This document shows positions 1 to 8,258 of a stretch of 64,000 nt of DNA, one piece after another (positions within the stretch are counted from its first letter, which is position 1; each line of letters opens with the position of its first letter). The notes under the pieces are model-generated. The model was not told the origin of the DNA. It did no database searches and was given only the letters and a program-made list of their open reading frames with translations. Origin of the DNA: Hydrogenispora ethanolica (GTDB taxonomy: Bacteria > Bacillota > UBA4882 > UBA8346); assembly GCF_004340685.1 (NCBI RefSeq), contig NZ_SLUN01000014.1, forward strand, positions 62,001 through 126,000, in the 5' to 3' direction. The translations under genes and the position numbers were made by a program.

Positions 1-1109
1 AGGGACGGTTCAGGCGCCGCTATCAAGGGGCCAATTATAGCATCAGCTATCAGGGTATGGCGGTGGCGCCCTGGAAGATCGTGAATATCCAGTCCGAAAA
101 GGTATTGCTGAAAAAAGTCAATGCGTTCGGCGCGTTTCTGTTCATTTTGACCGCCGCCAGCATCGCCGGAGGGCTGGTATTGACGCTGTTCCTCTCGCGC
201 AGCATCACCCAGCCGCTGGCTGCGCTCGAAAGCGCCATTCAGAAGGTGACCCGGCGCGATTTTGACGTGACCTTCGTCTACCGGTACCGCGACGAAGTGG
301 GGCAGCTGGGGCAGAGCTTCAATTTCATGGTCGGCGAGATCAAGGGGCTGATCCAGAAGCTAAACGAATACATCGCCCGGCTCCGGGAGGAAAAGGAGAA
401 AGTCCGGAGCGAACAGGTGCTCAAACGCCGGGCCGAGCTGAAGGCGCTGCAGGCGCAGATCAACCCCCATTTCTTATACAATACGCTGGAATCGATCCGC
501 TGGATGGCCGATAAGAGCGGCGCCGATGATATCAGCCGGATGACCATCGCGCTGAGCACGCTCTTCCGGACCGGCCTCAATAAGGGGAGAGAATTCATCA
601 CCATCGGCGACGAGCTGGAGAATGTCGCCAGCTACCTCACGATTCAAAAGATGCGCTACGGCGATCAATTCGATTTCACCATCGATCTGCCGGAAGGGCT
701 GCAGCGGTTGATGACCGTCAAGCTGATCCTGCAACCCATCGTCGAAAATGCGATTTACCACGGGATCAAGGAAAAGGATGGCGCCGGCGTCATCCGGATC
801 TGCGTCAGGCGCGTGGCCGGTTCCGCAGACCTGGAGCTGCTGATCGAGGATGACGGCCGGGGAATTCACCCCGCCAAGCTGGAGTTGATCAATCAGAGGC
901 TGGCCGGGGGAATGCCCGCCGCAGCGCTGTCCAGCGAGGGCGAAGGGTATGGGATCTATAACGTCAACGAGCGGATCCGGCTTTATTTCGGGGACCGCTA
1001 CGGCCTGAAGTTCGCCAGTAAGTGGGAGCGGGGAACGGTGGTCCGGATTTTGATCCCCGCCCTGAACCAGGAGGAGATAGCCAAGTATGTACAAGTTGCT
1101 GGTGGTTGA
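1..1109 (+). CDS. YesM-family sensor histidine kinase, 5' end outside window
   Basis: The frame is open to the left window edge, so this is the C-terminal part of a larger protein; the ATG at 57 is internal. Visible parts in order: end of an extracellular sensing region, one membrane helix (about bases 120-200), a HAMP linker, a coiled coil, then the His_kinase domain with the motif QINPHFLYNTLES (His codon 468-470) and a HATPase domain with DDGRGI and the glycine box GEGYGIYN. This layout is typical of YesM/LytS-type kinases that sense extracellular sugars or cell-wall products. Its stop overlaps the start of the next gene by 23 bp, so the two are translated together and form one two-component system. 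A partner ABC importer, usual for this family, would lie to the left and is not visible. Confidence 0.93.
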   Translation, partial: GRFRRRYQGANYSISYQGMAVAPWKIVNIQSEKVLLKKVNAFGAFLFILTAASIAGGLVLTLFLSRSITQPLAALESAIQKVTRRDFDVTFVYRYRDEVGQLGQSFNFMVGEIKGLIQKLNEYIARLREEKEKVRSEQVLKRRAELKALQAQINPHFLYNTLESIRWMADKSGADDISRMTIALSTLFRTGLNKGREFITIGDELENVASYLTIQKMRYGDQFDFTIDLPEGLQRLMTVKLILQPIVENAIYHGIKEKDGAGVIRICVRRVAGSADLELLIEDDGRGIHPAKLELINQRLAGGMPAAALSSEGEGYGIYNVNERIRLYFGDRYGLKFASKWERGTVVRILIPALNQEEIAKYVQVAGG

Positions 1110-2718
1110 CGACGAACCGATTATTCGCGAGGGCATCCGGCGCTTTATCGCCGGGCATCCCACGGGTTTCACCGTGGCCGGCGAGGCGGCCAGTGGCAAA
1201 GAAGCGCTGGAGCTGCTCCCGGAGCTGCTGCCGGATGTCATTATCACCGATATCTGCATGCCGATGCTCAACGGGATCGAGCTGATCGAACAGGCCCAAA
1301 CGGTCAATCCCGATGTGAAAGTGATCATCGTCAGCGGCTACGATGATTTCGAATACGCCCAAAAAGCGGTGCGCCTCGGCGTCTTCGACTACCTCCTCAA
1401 ACCGGTGGCCGCCGCCAAGCTCATGGAGGCCCTGGGCAGGGTCAAGGAAGAATTGGAGCAGCGGGGCAACCTGTTGCGGGATCTGGATGAGCTGAAGCGC
1501 CGGGTCCGGGAGAGCCTGCCGGTGCTGCGGGACCGTTTTTTCCACGATTTGATCGTCGGCAAGGTGGCCGCCGACGGCTTGGAACAGCGCTTGGCCTACC
1601 TCGATCTGAAGCTGGCGGGCCGGCTCTACGCCATCGCCTTGCTCAAGGTCAAAACGCTCCCGGCGGGCCGGGAGGGGAGCATCGCCGGCGAAGGGCTGCT
1701 CCAATGTTCGCTGGTACAAATCGCCGAAAGCGTCTTTCCCGTTGCCTTCAAACCCCATTGTTTCTTCCTGTCCGGCGACAAGCTGGCGTTGTTGTTGGCC
1801 ATGCCGGACGGCGACCGGCAGCGGGCCTTCATCGCCCTCAACCAGAACCTGCAGCGCACCGTCATCGCGGTCCAACGCCACCTGGCGCTGGACGCCTATG
1901 CGGCGCTGGGCGGGCTGTACGATAGCTTGCCGCAGATCCAACATTCCTACGCCGAGGCCAAGGAGGCCCTCCGCTTCAGCCTGCTCAATGAGAAGAGCAA
2001 TGTCACCAATTTCGAGGACATTCATACCGGCAGTGAAACGCAATGCGCCCGCCCGGTGGAGCTGGAGCGGCAGCTTTTGTCCCAGGTGAAACTGGGCGAG
2101 CGACAGGCGGCGCAGCAGACCGCCGCCATGCTGCTCGGCTATTACCGCGGCCTGCCCGATATCAAGCCGGCCCGCTTCAAACAAATGCTCTTCGAGATTG
2201 CCGTATTGATGCTGCGCATGGTGGAGGAGGCGGGCGGAATCATCAAAAATGTCACCCGGGACGAGGCGGCGACTCCTTATGACCTGATTCACCGCTGTGA
2301 GACGTTTCAGGACCTGCAGCAGTTTCTGACCGGTTTTACCCTGAGCTGCCTGGCGGAGATCGAGAAGGTGCGGGCCGGAAAAGGCTATACCCTGGTGGAA
2401 AAGGCCAAGGAGATGATCGACGCCGCCCTGAGCGACAATGAGCTGGCGATGGATCAGATCGCGGCCCGGCTGTTCATCAGCCCCAACTATCTGCGGAGCC
2501 TCTTCAAGCAGCAGGTGGGAGAGTCCTTTGTGGAATACGTGACCCGGATGCGCATGGAGCGGGCCCGCGCGCTGCTGGACGACGCCACCCTCAAAATTTA
2601 TGACATCGCCGCGCTGGTCGGTTATGTCGATCAGCATTATTTCTCGATCTGCTTTAAGAAATATTTCGGATTGACGCCGACCGATTACCGGGAGTTGCAA
2701 AGATTGCGGAATCCCTGA
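1087..2718 (+). CDS. YesN-like response regulator with AraC DNA-binding domain
   Basis: A 543-aa regulator. The receiver domain spans about residues 1-120, with acidic pocket D8/D9, phosphoacceptor D55 in VIITDICMP and the conserved K105 in DYLLKP. A long middle region (about 130-420) resembles the YesN linker, and two helix-turn-helix motifs of AraC type fill the last 100 residues (AARLFISPNYLRSLFKQ and YVDQHYFSICFKKYFG). It is the cognate partner of the overlapping upstream kinase. In Bacillus relatives such pairs switch on oligosaccharide ABC importers; the target operon is not evident here, because the region downstream is non-coding and then a transposase. Family assignment is certain, the signal is unknown. 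Confidence 0.95.
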   Translation: MYKLLVVDDEPIIREGIRRFIAGHPTGFTVAGEAASGKEALELLPELLPDVIITDICMPMLNGIELIEQAQTVNPDVKVIIVSGYDDFEYAQKAVRLGVFDYLLKPVAAAKLMEALGRVKEELEQRGNLLRDLDELKRRVRESLPVLRDRFFHDLIVGKVAADGLEQRLAYLDLKLAGRLYAIALLKVKTLPAGREGSIAGEGLLQCSLVQIAESVFPVAFKPHCFFLSGDKLALLLAMPDGDRQRAFIALNQNLQRTVIAVQRHLALDAYAALGGLYDSLPQIQHSYAEAKEALRFSLLNEKSNVTNFEDIHTGSETQCARPVELERQLLSQVKLGERQAAQQTAAMLLGYYRGLPDIKPARFKQMLFEIAVLMLRMVEEAGGIIKNVTRDEAATPYDLIHRCETFQDLQQFLTGFTLSCLAEIEKVRAGKGYTLVEKAKEMIDAALSDNELAMDQIAARLFISPNYLRSLFKQQVGESFVEYVTRMRMERARALLDDATLKIYDIAALVGYVDQHYFSICFKKYFGLTPTDYRELQRLRNP

Positions 2719-2764
2719 GGAAAAAGGTGGGACGGCATTCCGGTCTCTCTCGGACCGCCGGGCC

Positions 2765-2815
2765 TTGCCCGAAGGTTTCGGGAGGCCAGGATGATCCTTG
2801 GGAAGAAAGGATCAT
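2765..2815. repeat. Two small hairpins after the regulator gene
   Basis: Downstream of the YesN stop lie a CCCGAAGG/TTTCGGG hairpin and an ATGATCCTT/AAGGATCAT hairpin. The same two core sequences build the periodic arrays at 43530-43860, so this seems to be an isolated copy of that family. There is no T-run, so a simple intrinsic terminator is not supported. The rest of 2719-3611, apart from the DnaA-box array, shows no gene. Confidence 0.5.
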
Positions 2816-2876
2816 GGGATTACACGCCGTTTCAGAGAACTCGCAAGATGGGCTTTCTTTTATGATGGAATCGTTT

Positions 2877-3262
2877 TGTGGATAGTGATCTCTTTGAGGC
2901 GTTCAATGAGCTCATTTTGTGAATCAAAGAGTTCGTTCGGTCGCTCAGCAAGCTCATTTTGTGAATAAGAGAACTCTTTTTGTGAATGAGCAAGCTCGCT
3001 CAGTCGCTCAGCAAGCTCTTTTTGTGGATAAGCGAGCTTGTTTTGTAAATGAGAGAGCTTGCTCAGTCATTCAGCAAGCTCTTTTTGTGGATAAGCGAGC
3101 TTGTTTTGTGAATGAGAGAGCTCTTTTTCGGAAGAATGAGCTCATTCAGTCGTTGAACAAGCTCATTTTGTGAATAAATGAGTTCTTTTTGTGAATAAGC
3201 GATCTATTTCTGTGGATAAACGGTATCGTTGAATGTGGTTAATGAATTTTGGCTGTGGATAA
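2877..3262. repeat. Array of DnaA boxes phased at 21 bp
   Basis: An AGCT-type core (AGCT, AGTT, AACT or ATCT) starts at 2909, 2930, 2951, 2972, 2993, 3014, 3035, 3056, 3077, 3098, 3119, 3139, 3160, 3181 and 3202: a 21-bp step with a single 1-bp slip. Most units also carry TGTGRATAA, the complement of the DnaA box TTATNCACA. Perfect boxes begin at 2960, 3023, 3086, 3169, 3190, 3211 and 3254; one-mismatch boxes at 2877, 2918, 2981, 3107 and 3234. All point the same way (box sequence on the minus strand). A 63-bp higher-order unit is repeated about three times between 2951 and 3139. Known: clustered DnaA boxes form oriC or DnaA-titrating/regulatory loci. No dnaA, dnaN, rpmH or parAB is nearby, so a datA- or DBC-like titration site seems likelier than oriC. 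Confidence 0.85.
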
Positions 3263-3611
3263 GTCGGGGAAGTACCAGTTAAACCGTCTAAAGTTAGGGG
3301 CCGGGCTTTCAGGCGGAGAGGTCGTCAACGGTGTGCCGGGAAGAAAAAAGATAAAGGTTGGAGAAGCAGATTTCAGAAAGGTTTGAGGAGAATATGTCGA
3401 AATTTTACATGGAAAATAAATACGGGTTTTAGAACATTAACCTGTTTGACCTGTTTAAGAATTAGAGGGGCTTTAGAGGCCATGTGATAAAACCGCTGAT
3501 TAGAGCAGATGAACTGGTTAAGCCGAATTGATTGAATACTTGATTTTGAAGATCAAGAATCTAATCATCAGGGGTCAATTAAAAATTGGTGAACCGGAAG
3601 TGAAGCTGGAG

Positions 3612-4601
3612 ATGACCTATGATCCCGAAATCCATCATCGCCGTTCCATTCGCCTGAAAGGATACGACTATTCGCGGGCCGGATTATATTTTATCACCAT
3701 CTGTACCCAGAGCCGGTTACATTTATTGGGCAAAATTGAAAACGGGGCAATGATCTTGAATGACGCGGGGCGGATGGTGGCAACGGTTTGGAATGAAATC
3801 CCCCAACATTATAGCGGTTTTGCCATCCATGAATTTGTCGTCATGCCCAATCACATCCACGGCATCATCGAAATCATGGCAATGGTAGGGGCAGGCCCCC
3901 GTGCCTGCCCTGGTGGATCATGTAATCACCGTGATGGATCATGCAATCGCCGTGATGGATCATGTAATCACCGTGCCTGCCCTGATGGATCATGCGATCG
4001 TCCTGGTGGAAGATGCAATTGTCCCATTCCCGAACGACCACGGAACGGCCAACCATATGATACGGGGCAACGATGTGATGGGCAACGATGTGTGGGGCAA
4101 CCACAGGGGGTTGCCCCTACGGAAATTCCGGTGGATTTTTCGGTGGGCATGGTGAAAACAATGGGATCGACGGCGGTGAATTTGCCCAATGTTGTTCAAC
4201 GGGATGGTCAATTATGCAATTCTGGACAATTACGGTGTGAACATCAATGGAACGGGCAACCACACGATACGGGGCAACGATGTGATGGGCAACGATGTGT
4301 GGGGCAACCACAGGGGGTTGCCCCTACGGAAATTCCGGTGGATATTTCGGTGGGCATGGTGAAAATAATGGGTTCGACGGCGGTGAATTTGCCTGATATT
4401 GTCCATCGGTTTAAAACATTAACCACCAAACGCTATACCGACGGGGTAAAACAATGCGGCTGGGTTCCTTTTCCCGGCAGATTGTGGCAACGCAATTATT
4501 ACGAACATATTATTCGGAATGAAAATTCGTATCAAATGATCGCTGAATATATCGTCAATAATCCGGCAAATTGGTCAAAGGACGGTTATTATGGCTGCTA
4601 A
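3612..4601 (+). CDS. REP-associated tyrosine transposase (RAYT, Y1 family) with internal repeat insertion
   Basis: A 329-aa member of the IS200-like Y1 transposases. The N-terminus (MTYDPEIHHRRSIRLKGYDY) and the core LYFITICTQ are typical. The metal-binding HUH motif is in VVMPNHIHGIIEI, and the C-terminal catalytic tyrosine helix is in LWQRNYYEHIIRNENSY, followed by YIVNNPANW. Between them lies an in-frame insertion of roughly 165 residues that most family members lack, made of REP-like hairpins and short repeats, including a 207-bp (69-codon) internal duplication. The start at 3612 is chosen because homology begins there; an upstream TTG at 3528 is possible. Both catalytic motifs are intact, so the enzyme may work. 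Three decayed copies lie at 46063-47537. Confidence 0.88.
   Translation: MTYDPEIHHRRSIRLKGYDYSRAGLYFITICTQSRLHLLGKIENGAMILNDAGRMVATVWNEIPQHYSGFAIHEFVVMPNHIHGIIEIMAMVGAGPRACPGGSCNHRDGSCNRRDGSCNHRACPDGSCDRPGGRCNCPIPERPRNGQPYDTGQRCDGQRCVGQPQGVAPTEIPVDFSVGMVKTMGSTAVNLPNVVQRDGQLCNSGQLRCEHQWNGQPHDTGQRCDGQRCVGQPQGVAPTEIPVDISVGMVKIMGSTAVNLPDIVHRFKTLTTKRYTDGVKQCGWVPFPGRLWQRNYYEHIIRNENSYQMIAEYIVNNPANWSKDGYYGC
3889..4324. repeat. REP-like hairpins embedded in the transposase reading frame
   Basis: Perfect inverted repeats sit inside the coding sequence: GGGCAGGC/GCCTGCCC at 3889-3896 and 3903-3910, and GGGGCAACC/GGTTGCCCC at 4094-4102/4109-4117 and again at 4301-4309/4316-4324. Between them are near-copies of the unit GTGATGGATCATG and of the half-site GGGCAACGATGTG. 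RAYT proteins are known to act on REP hairpins near their genes; here the hairpins lie within the gene and are translated. Length changes are multiples of three, so the frame is kept. Confidence 0.8.
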
Positions 4602-4810
4602 AATCACTGAATCCCAGAGCGAACAATTCGCTGTCGAACTCCTCGTAAAACAGGGCTGCCAATTCATTTACGGTCCCGATATCGCTCCCGACAGTGAAAC
4701 GCCGGGGGCGACAGCCGTTTGAGGATGCTCTTCTGCTTGAAAAACTGCGGAATGCGGTTGCCCGGATTAACCCAAGAATCTCCACGGCCACACCAGCCCC
4801 ACGGTCCTAG
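4591..4810 (+). pseudogene. Remnant of type I restriction enzyme HsdR N-terminus
   Basis: The ATG overlaps the transposase stop. The first frame reads MAAKITESQSEQFAVELL and then KQGCQFIYGPDIAPDSETP, the usual HsdR N-terminal start, and stops at about 4722. The match continues in another frame from about 4704 (RQPFEDALLLEKLRNAVARI) to a stop at 4810. So a frameshift splits a gene start of which only about 70 codons remain; the nuclease and helicase domains of the roughly 1000-aa family are missing. It cannot be functional. It was probably left by a deletion linked to the adjacent transposase. Confidence 0.72.
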
Positions 4811-4982
4811 CCGTCGGCATCGAGCTGGACAAACTGCTAAACCGGTATCATTGGGAGGAAAAACCCGACCCAAACCTGGATTCAACGGATGAAAGGATGA
4901 ACAGGTTTAAAACACCGGCTGTTACAAGGGTTTGAATCCGGTAATCCTTGAATCGGGCGAATCATGGTTCGGACAAAAGGTC

Positions 4983-6404
4983 TTAATTGAGCTCCCGCTC
5001 CGGGAGCGGGTCGGCGGTTGCCTGGGCGAACGCCAAGCGGTCCAGGTCCCCGAAAAATTGTTGCTGCTTTTGTGGCGCGATGTACCCCAATTCAAGGCCG
5101 GTGGCTTTGGCGACAAAAGGATCCAAACAGCAGAGATCGGCTTTGGACAGATCGGCCAATGAAGTTTTGCCAGCGGAGATCGCGACCTGTTCCATTTCTT
5201 GCACACAAGCGTTCAGATACCGGAACAAACTCCGGGCTCCCTTCTCAATATCGAGCGAATCGGTCATTTTGCCGGTGTAAACCACCAAGGAAGTCGGCGG
5301 CTCGAAGGGGACGGATTCCACCATTTGTTCGCTGATCAGCGCCATGACCGCGGCGGTGCCGATATAAACCGCGTCGGCTCCGAGGGCGATCGCTTTCAGC
5401 ATTTGACCCGGGGTTACCAAGCCGCCCGTAGCCAGCAAATTCACAGCGCCGGCCGCCTTTTTTTCGGCCAGGAACTCGGCCGCCCGGGTCACGGCGAACA
5501 GCGTCGGCAGTCCGACATCATCTTGCAGCGTCGGCGAGCCGCCGTGAGTTCCTCCCTCGGCGCCGTCGAGGGTGATGAAATCCACCCCGGCCTCCAGGGC
5601 AATCTGCAATTCCTTCTCCAGGTGATGGGTGGCGGCGATTTTGAGGCCGACCGGCACCCTGGTCTCGTGCCGCAGCCTGCGGACCAACTCGATGAAGTCG
5701 GCCTGGGTATCGACGCCGGGCAGACGGGAATGGATCACCGCGTCTTCGCCGTCTTTCAGGCCGAAAACCGCTTGATAATCCGCGCCGATGTTTTTGGCGG
5801 TGGTCCGTTGGTAGGTCGAGCCCTGCGCCCCCTGGCCCAACTGGATCTCAATCGCATCGAGCAGCCGGTATTGCTCCGGAGCGTTCAACCAGCCGCCCCG
5901 GTTATACTGGCCGATAAAAAGCTGGGCCGCCTCCCGTTCCTCCATTAGTAGCCCGGCCTCACCGGAATTGGTGGCCGTACCGGCCATGGTCGCGGCCTTG
6001 GCCAGGGCGATCTTGGCGCTTTTGCTCAAGGCCCCGCCAAACGACATCGCCGCAATCATCACCGGAATGGAGATGGTCAAGGGTTTCCTGGCCCGCTGGC
6101 CGATGGTTACCGAGGTCCGGATCGTGACGTTTTCCGGGGTTGGAAAACTGGAGAGGTGTACCGGGTTGAATAAGATTTTCTCCCAGGGGGAAAAGTGGAC
6201 CGGACTCCCCAAAGGCCTGGGAATCGGACTGCCCTGGGCCGCGCGCATGGCGATTTCCACCAGGTAGATGGGATTCACTTTTTTAGCGGCCGGTACCAAT
6301 TCAAAGAGGTTCTCCACATACTGGTCCCGGATCATCCGGGTCAGGGCTTTTTCCAATGTTTCGTGGGCCACGGACCGGACCCAATTTCCCACCAGTTTAA
6401 GCAC
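4983..6404 (-). CDS. FMN-binding glutamate-synthase-domain protein
   Basis: A 473-aa protein matching the central FMN/TIM-barrel domain of glutamate synthase as a stand-alone enzyme. Seen: SIPVMIAAMSFGGALSKSAK, the glycine-rich NSGEAGLL, the substrate-loop region QGAQGS, and FITLDGAEGGTHGGSP followed by LLATGGLVTPGQMLKAIALGADAVYIGTA, which are typical of the FMN-phosphate-binding half. The glutaminase domain and the full [3Fe-4S] cysteine set of large GltB are not evident, so the reaction is unknown; relatives are annotated as glutamate synthase-like or archaeal-type GltB. The upstream 93-aa gene overlaps its start by 8 bp, so the two are cotranscribed. Confidence 0.88.
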   Translation of the reverse strand: MLKLVGNWVRSVAHETLEKALTRMIRDQYVENLFELVPAAKKVNPIYLVEIAMRAAQGSPIPRPLGSPVHFSPWEKILFNPVHLSSFPTPENVTIRTSVTIGQRARKPLTISIPVMIAAMSFGGALSKSAKIALAKAATMAGTATNSGEAGLLMEEREAAQLFIGQYNRGGWLNAPEQYRLLDAIEIQLGQGAQGSTYQRTTAKNIGADYQAVFGLKDGEDAVIHSRLPGVDTQADFIELVRRLRHETRVPVGLKIAATHHLEKELQIALEAGVDFITLDGAEGGTHGGSPTLQDDVGLPTLFAVTRAAEFLAEKKAAGAVNLLATGGLVTPGQMLKAIALGADAVYIGTAAVMALISEQMVESVPFEPPTSLVVYTGKMTDSLDIEKGARSLFRYLNACVQEMEQVAISAGKTSLADLSKADLCCLDPFVAKATGLELGYIAPQKQQQFFGDLDRLAFAQATADPLPERELN

Positions 6405-6678
6405 GATCGCTGCCTCCCGAAAAGGTTTCTTGCTCGACCGCGGTTTCGATCTCCTCGATCTTTTGGGCCATGGCCAGACACATTTCTTTCATGGTTCCCA
6501 GCTGCCGCGCGGCGTTTTGCTCCTCGGCCGCAATATCCATGATCGCCCGGTCGTCGAAATTGGATAGCTTGCGATAATGCTCCCGTTCGGTCATGGACAA
6601 GGTTCCGGCCATGGTTTCGATGCGGTTGATTTCGGAATGGATATAAGCCAGAGTATTCTTTAGATCTTGTCGGCTCAA
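6397..6678 (-). CDS. Small helical protein of unknown function
   Basis: A 93-aa, charged, probably all-helical protein without signal peptide or membrane segment. It contains evenly spaced hydrophobic residues (NTLAYIHSEINRIETMAGTL, then QLGTMKEMCLAMAQKIEEIE) that suggest a two-helix coiled coil. It is the first gene of a two-gene unit with the FMN protein and overlaps it by 8 bp, which suggests a partner or regulatory subunit. I do not recognise the family. Confidence 0.7.
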   Translation of the reverse strand: MSRQDLKNTLAYIHSEINRIETMAGTLSMTEREHYRKLSNFDDRAIMDIAAEEQNAARQLGTMKEMCLAMAQKIEEIETAVEQETFSGGSDRA

Positions 6679-6835
6679 AGATTCATCACCCTTCGAAAGT
6701 TTTTGGATATCCTTGGGATTATTAACGCTGCATGGCCAGCTCTCCGCTTTTCCGGATTTTGTGACGGTCCCCGAAGCCGCGGCCGGATTGCTTGCAACGC
6801 CGTTAGTTTGCCAAAAAGGATCACTTGATTATGCA

Positions 6836-6866
6836 CCGGGGCCTCATCCCCGGACCCGGTTTTTTG
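6836..6866 (+). terminator. Possible hairpin with T-run before the beta-lactamase gene
   Basis: CCGGGG and CCCCGG pair around CCTCAT, followed by ACCCGG and six T. It lies in the 386-bp gap 6679-7064, about 200 bp before the next start, so it could be an attenuator of that gene. Nothing else was recognised in this gap. Confidence 0.35.
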
Positions 6867-7064
6867 ATTGCGGCGTCCCAGGCTTCCCTGGACCTCCAAG
6901 TGAAGGGGCCGCCGGCAATGATCCTCCAAAACGGGACCAAAAGAATTGGAATTGAAAAAGGAAAAGCCGGCCGTCGGTTGAATATAGTGCGTATCGGACA
7001 CAGCCATCATCAACGGCCGCCTTTGGACGGGGTGGCGAAGTGGATGGAGAAGGAATCAGGGACC

Positions 7065-8174
7065 ATGCCGAACTTGAAGACAGGAACCAACGGCCGCGGG
7101 CCATGGCGATGCATCCTGTGGGCCGTGCTGCTCGCGGTGTTGACGGGTCTTCCGGTCCAGACCCACCGGGTCTGGGCGGATGGCGCGGAGAACCGCTATG
7201 CCGCGCTGGAATCCTATATTCCCGCCGCGATGAAACAAAGCCGGGTCCCCGGCCTGGCGCTGGCGATCTTTGACGGGCAGGGCATTGTCTACAGCAAGGG
7301 ATTCGGCGTCAAAAAAGCGGGCGCCGCCGATCCGGTCGGCGAGGATACCATCTTTCAGGCCGCTTCCCTTAGCAAGACGGTGACCGCGTATGCCGCGATG
7401 ATCCTGGTGGAACGGGGCCAGCTCGGGCTGGACGAACCCCTGGGCCATTACTTGAAGAAGCCGTACTTGCCCAATCCGAGGGATGCCGAGCGGATCACCC
7501 TCCGGATGGTACTCAATCATACCTCGGGAATGTCCAACGATTCCGATGGCAAGGACCGCAAGGTGTATTTCACGCCCGGAACGCGCTTCTCCTATTCCGG
7601 AGCCGGATTCCGCTACCTGCAGCAGGTGCTGGAAGAGGTGACCGGTTCGGGGTTCGCCGAATGGGTGGAGCGGGAGGTCTTCAAGCCGCTGGGGATGAAC
7701 TTAAGTTCTTTCGCATTTCAAGAGGAGCGGCTGGCGTTGATGGCCTACGGCCATGAGGCGGGAGTGGCCTTTCCCATCGCCCGCAAAGCGGTCAATGCCG
7801 CTTACAGCCTGCTGACCACCCCCTCCGACCTGGCCCGGTTCTATGCGGAGGTCTGCCGCCCCACGCTGTTGAAGCCGGAGACCGTCGCCATGATGCTGAC
7901 CCCGGCGGTGCAATGGCGGAAGGATATCTACTGGGGCCTGGGCTTCGGGATTCTGAAGTCGCCGGACGCCGCTTTCTTTTGGCATTGGGGCAATACTTAT
8001 TACTATACCAATATGATGATCGCCGGCAAAGACTCAGGAACCGGTGCCGTCATCATGACCAACGGCAATACCGGCATGCGCCTGGCCGAGCGCCTGGCCA
8101 TCAAAGTCGCCAATGAGTATCTTCTCGAAACGGGAGCGGCGCTCAACCCGGAGACCTTCGATTTTATCCGGTGA
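7065..8174 (+). CDS. Secreted serine beta-lactamase-fold hydrolase (class C/EstB-like)
   Basis: A 369-aa protein of the beta-lactamase/penicillin-binding family. A Sec signal peptide (RCILWAVLLAVLTGLP, cleavage likely after VWA) is followed by the catalytic S101-L-S-K104 motif in AASLSKTVTAY, a YSG motif in RFSYSGAGFRY and the third box HWG in FFWHWGNTYYYT. These are the three active-site motifs of class C-type enzymes, D-aminopeptidases and esterases; this sequence does not tell which substrate. The start at 7065 is chosen because the signal peptide begins there and AAGGA lies 9-10 bp ahead; the frame is open further upstream without a good signal. It stands alone. Confidence 0.88.
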   Translation: MPNLKTGTNGRGPWRCILWAVLLAVLTGLPVQTHRVWADGAENRYAALESYIPAAMKQSRVPGLALAIFDGQGIVYSKGFGVKKAGAADPVGEDTIFQAASLSKTVTAYAAMILVERGQLGLDEPLGHYLKKPYLPNPRDAERITLRMVLNHTSGMSNDSDGKDRKVYFTPGTRFSYSGAGFRYLQQVLEEVTGSGFAEWVEREVFKPLGMNLSSFAFQEERLALMAYGHEAGVAFPIARKAVNAAYSLLTTPSDLARFYAEVCRPTLLKPETVAMMLTPAVQWRKDIYWGLGFGILKSPDAAFFWHWGNTYYYTNMMIAGKDSGTGAVIMTNGNTGMRLAERLAIKVANEYLLETGAALNPETFDFIR

Positions 8175-8258
8175 ATCCCGGCAATCGCGCTGATCCTGGT
8201 TCAGCCGGTGAAATTATCAGTCCAATATAACGATCAAAGAAACAGGAAGGGAAGAAAA

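Noticed and set aside
964-2700. Long minus-strand frame opposite the YesN gene
   Set aside because: Shadow of a GC-rich gene; composition and similarity support the plus-strand regulator.
2919-3173. 84-codon frame of heptapeptide repeats in the DnaA-box array
   Set aside because: No ribosome site; the heptads follow from the 21-bp DNA period, and the conserved parts are DnaA boxes and AGCT cores rather than codons.
2877-3262. Calling the array the chromosomal origin oriC
   Set aside because: Neighbouring genes are a two-component system and a transposase; no dnaA, dnaN, parAB or AT-rich unwinding element was recognised, and skew could not be computed.
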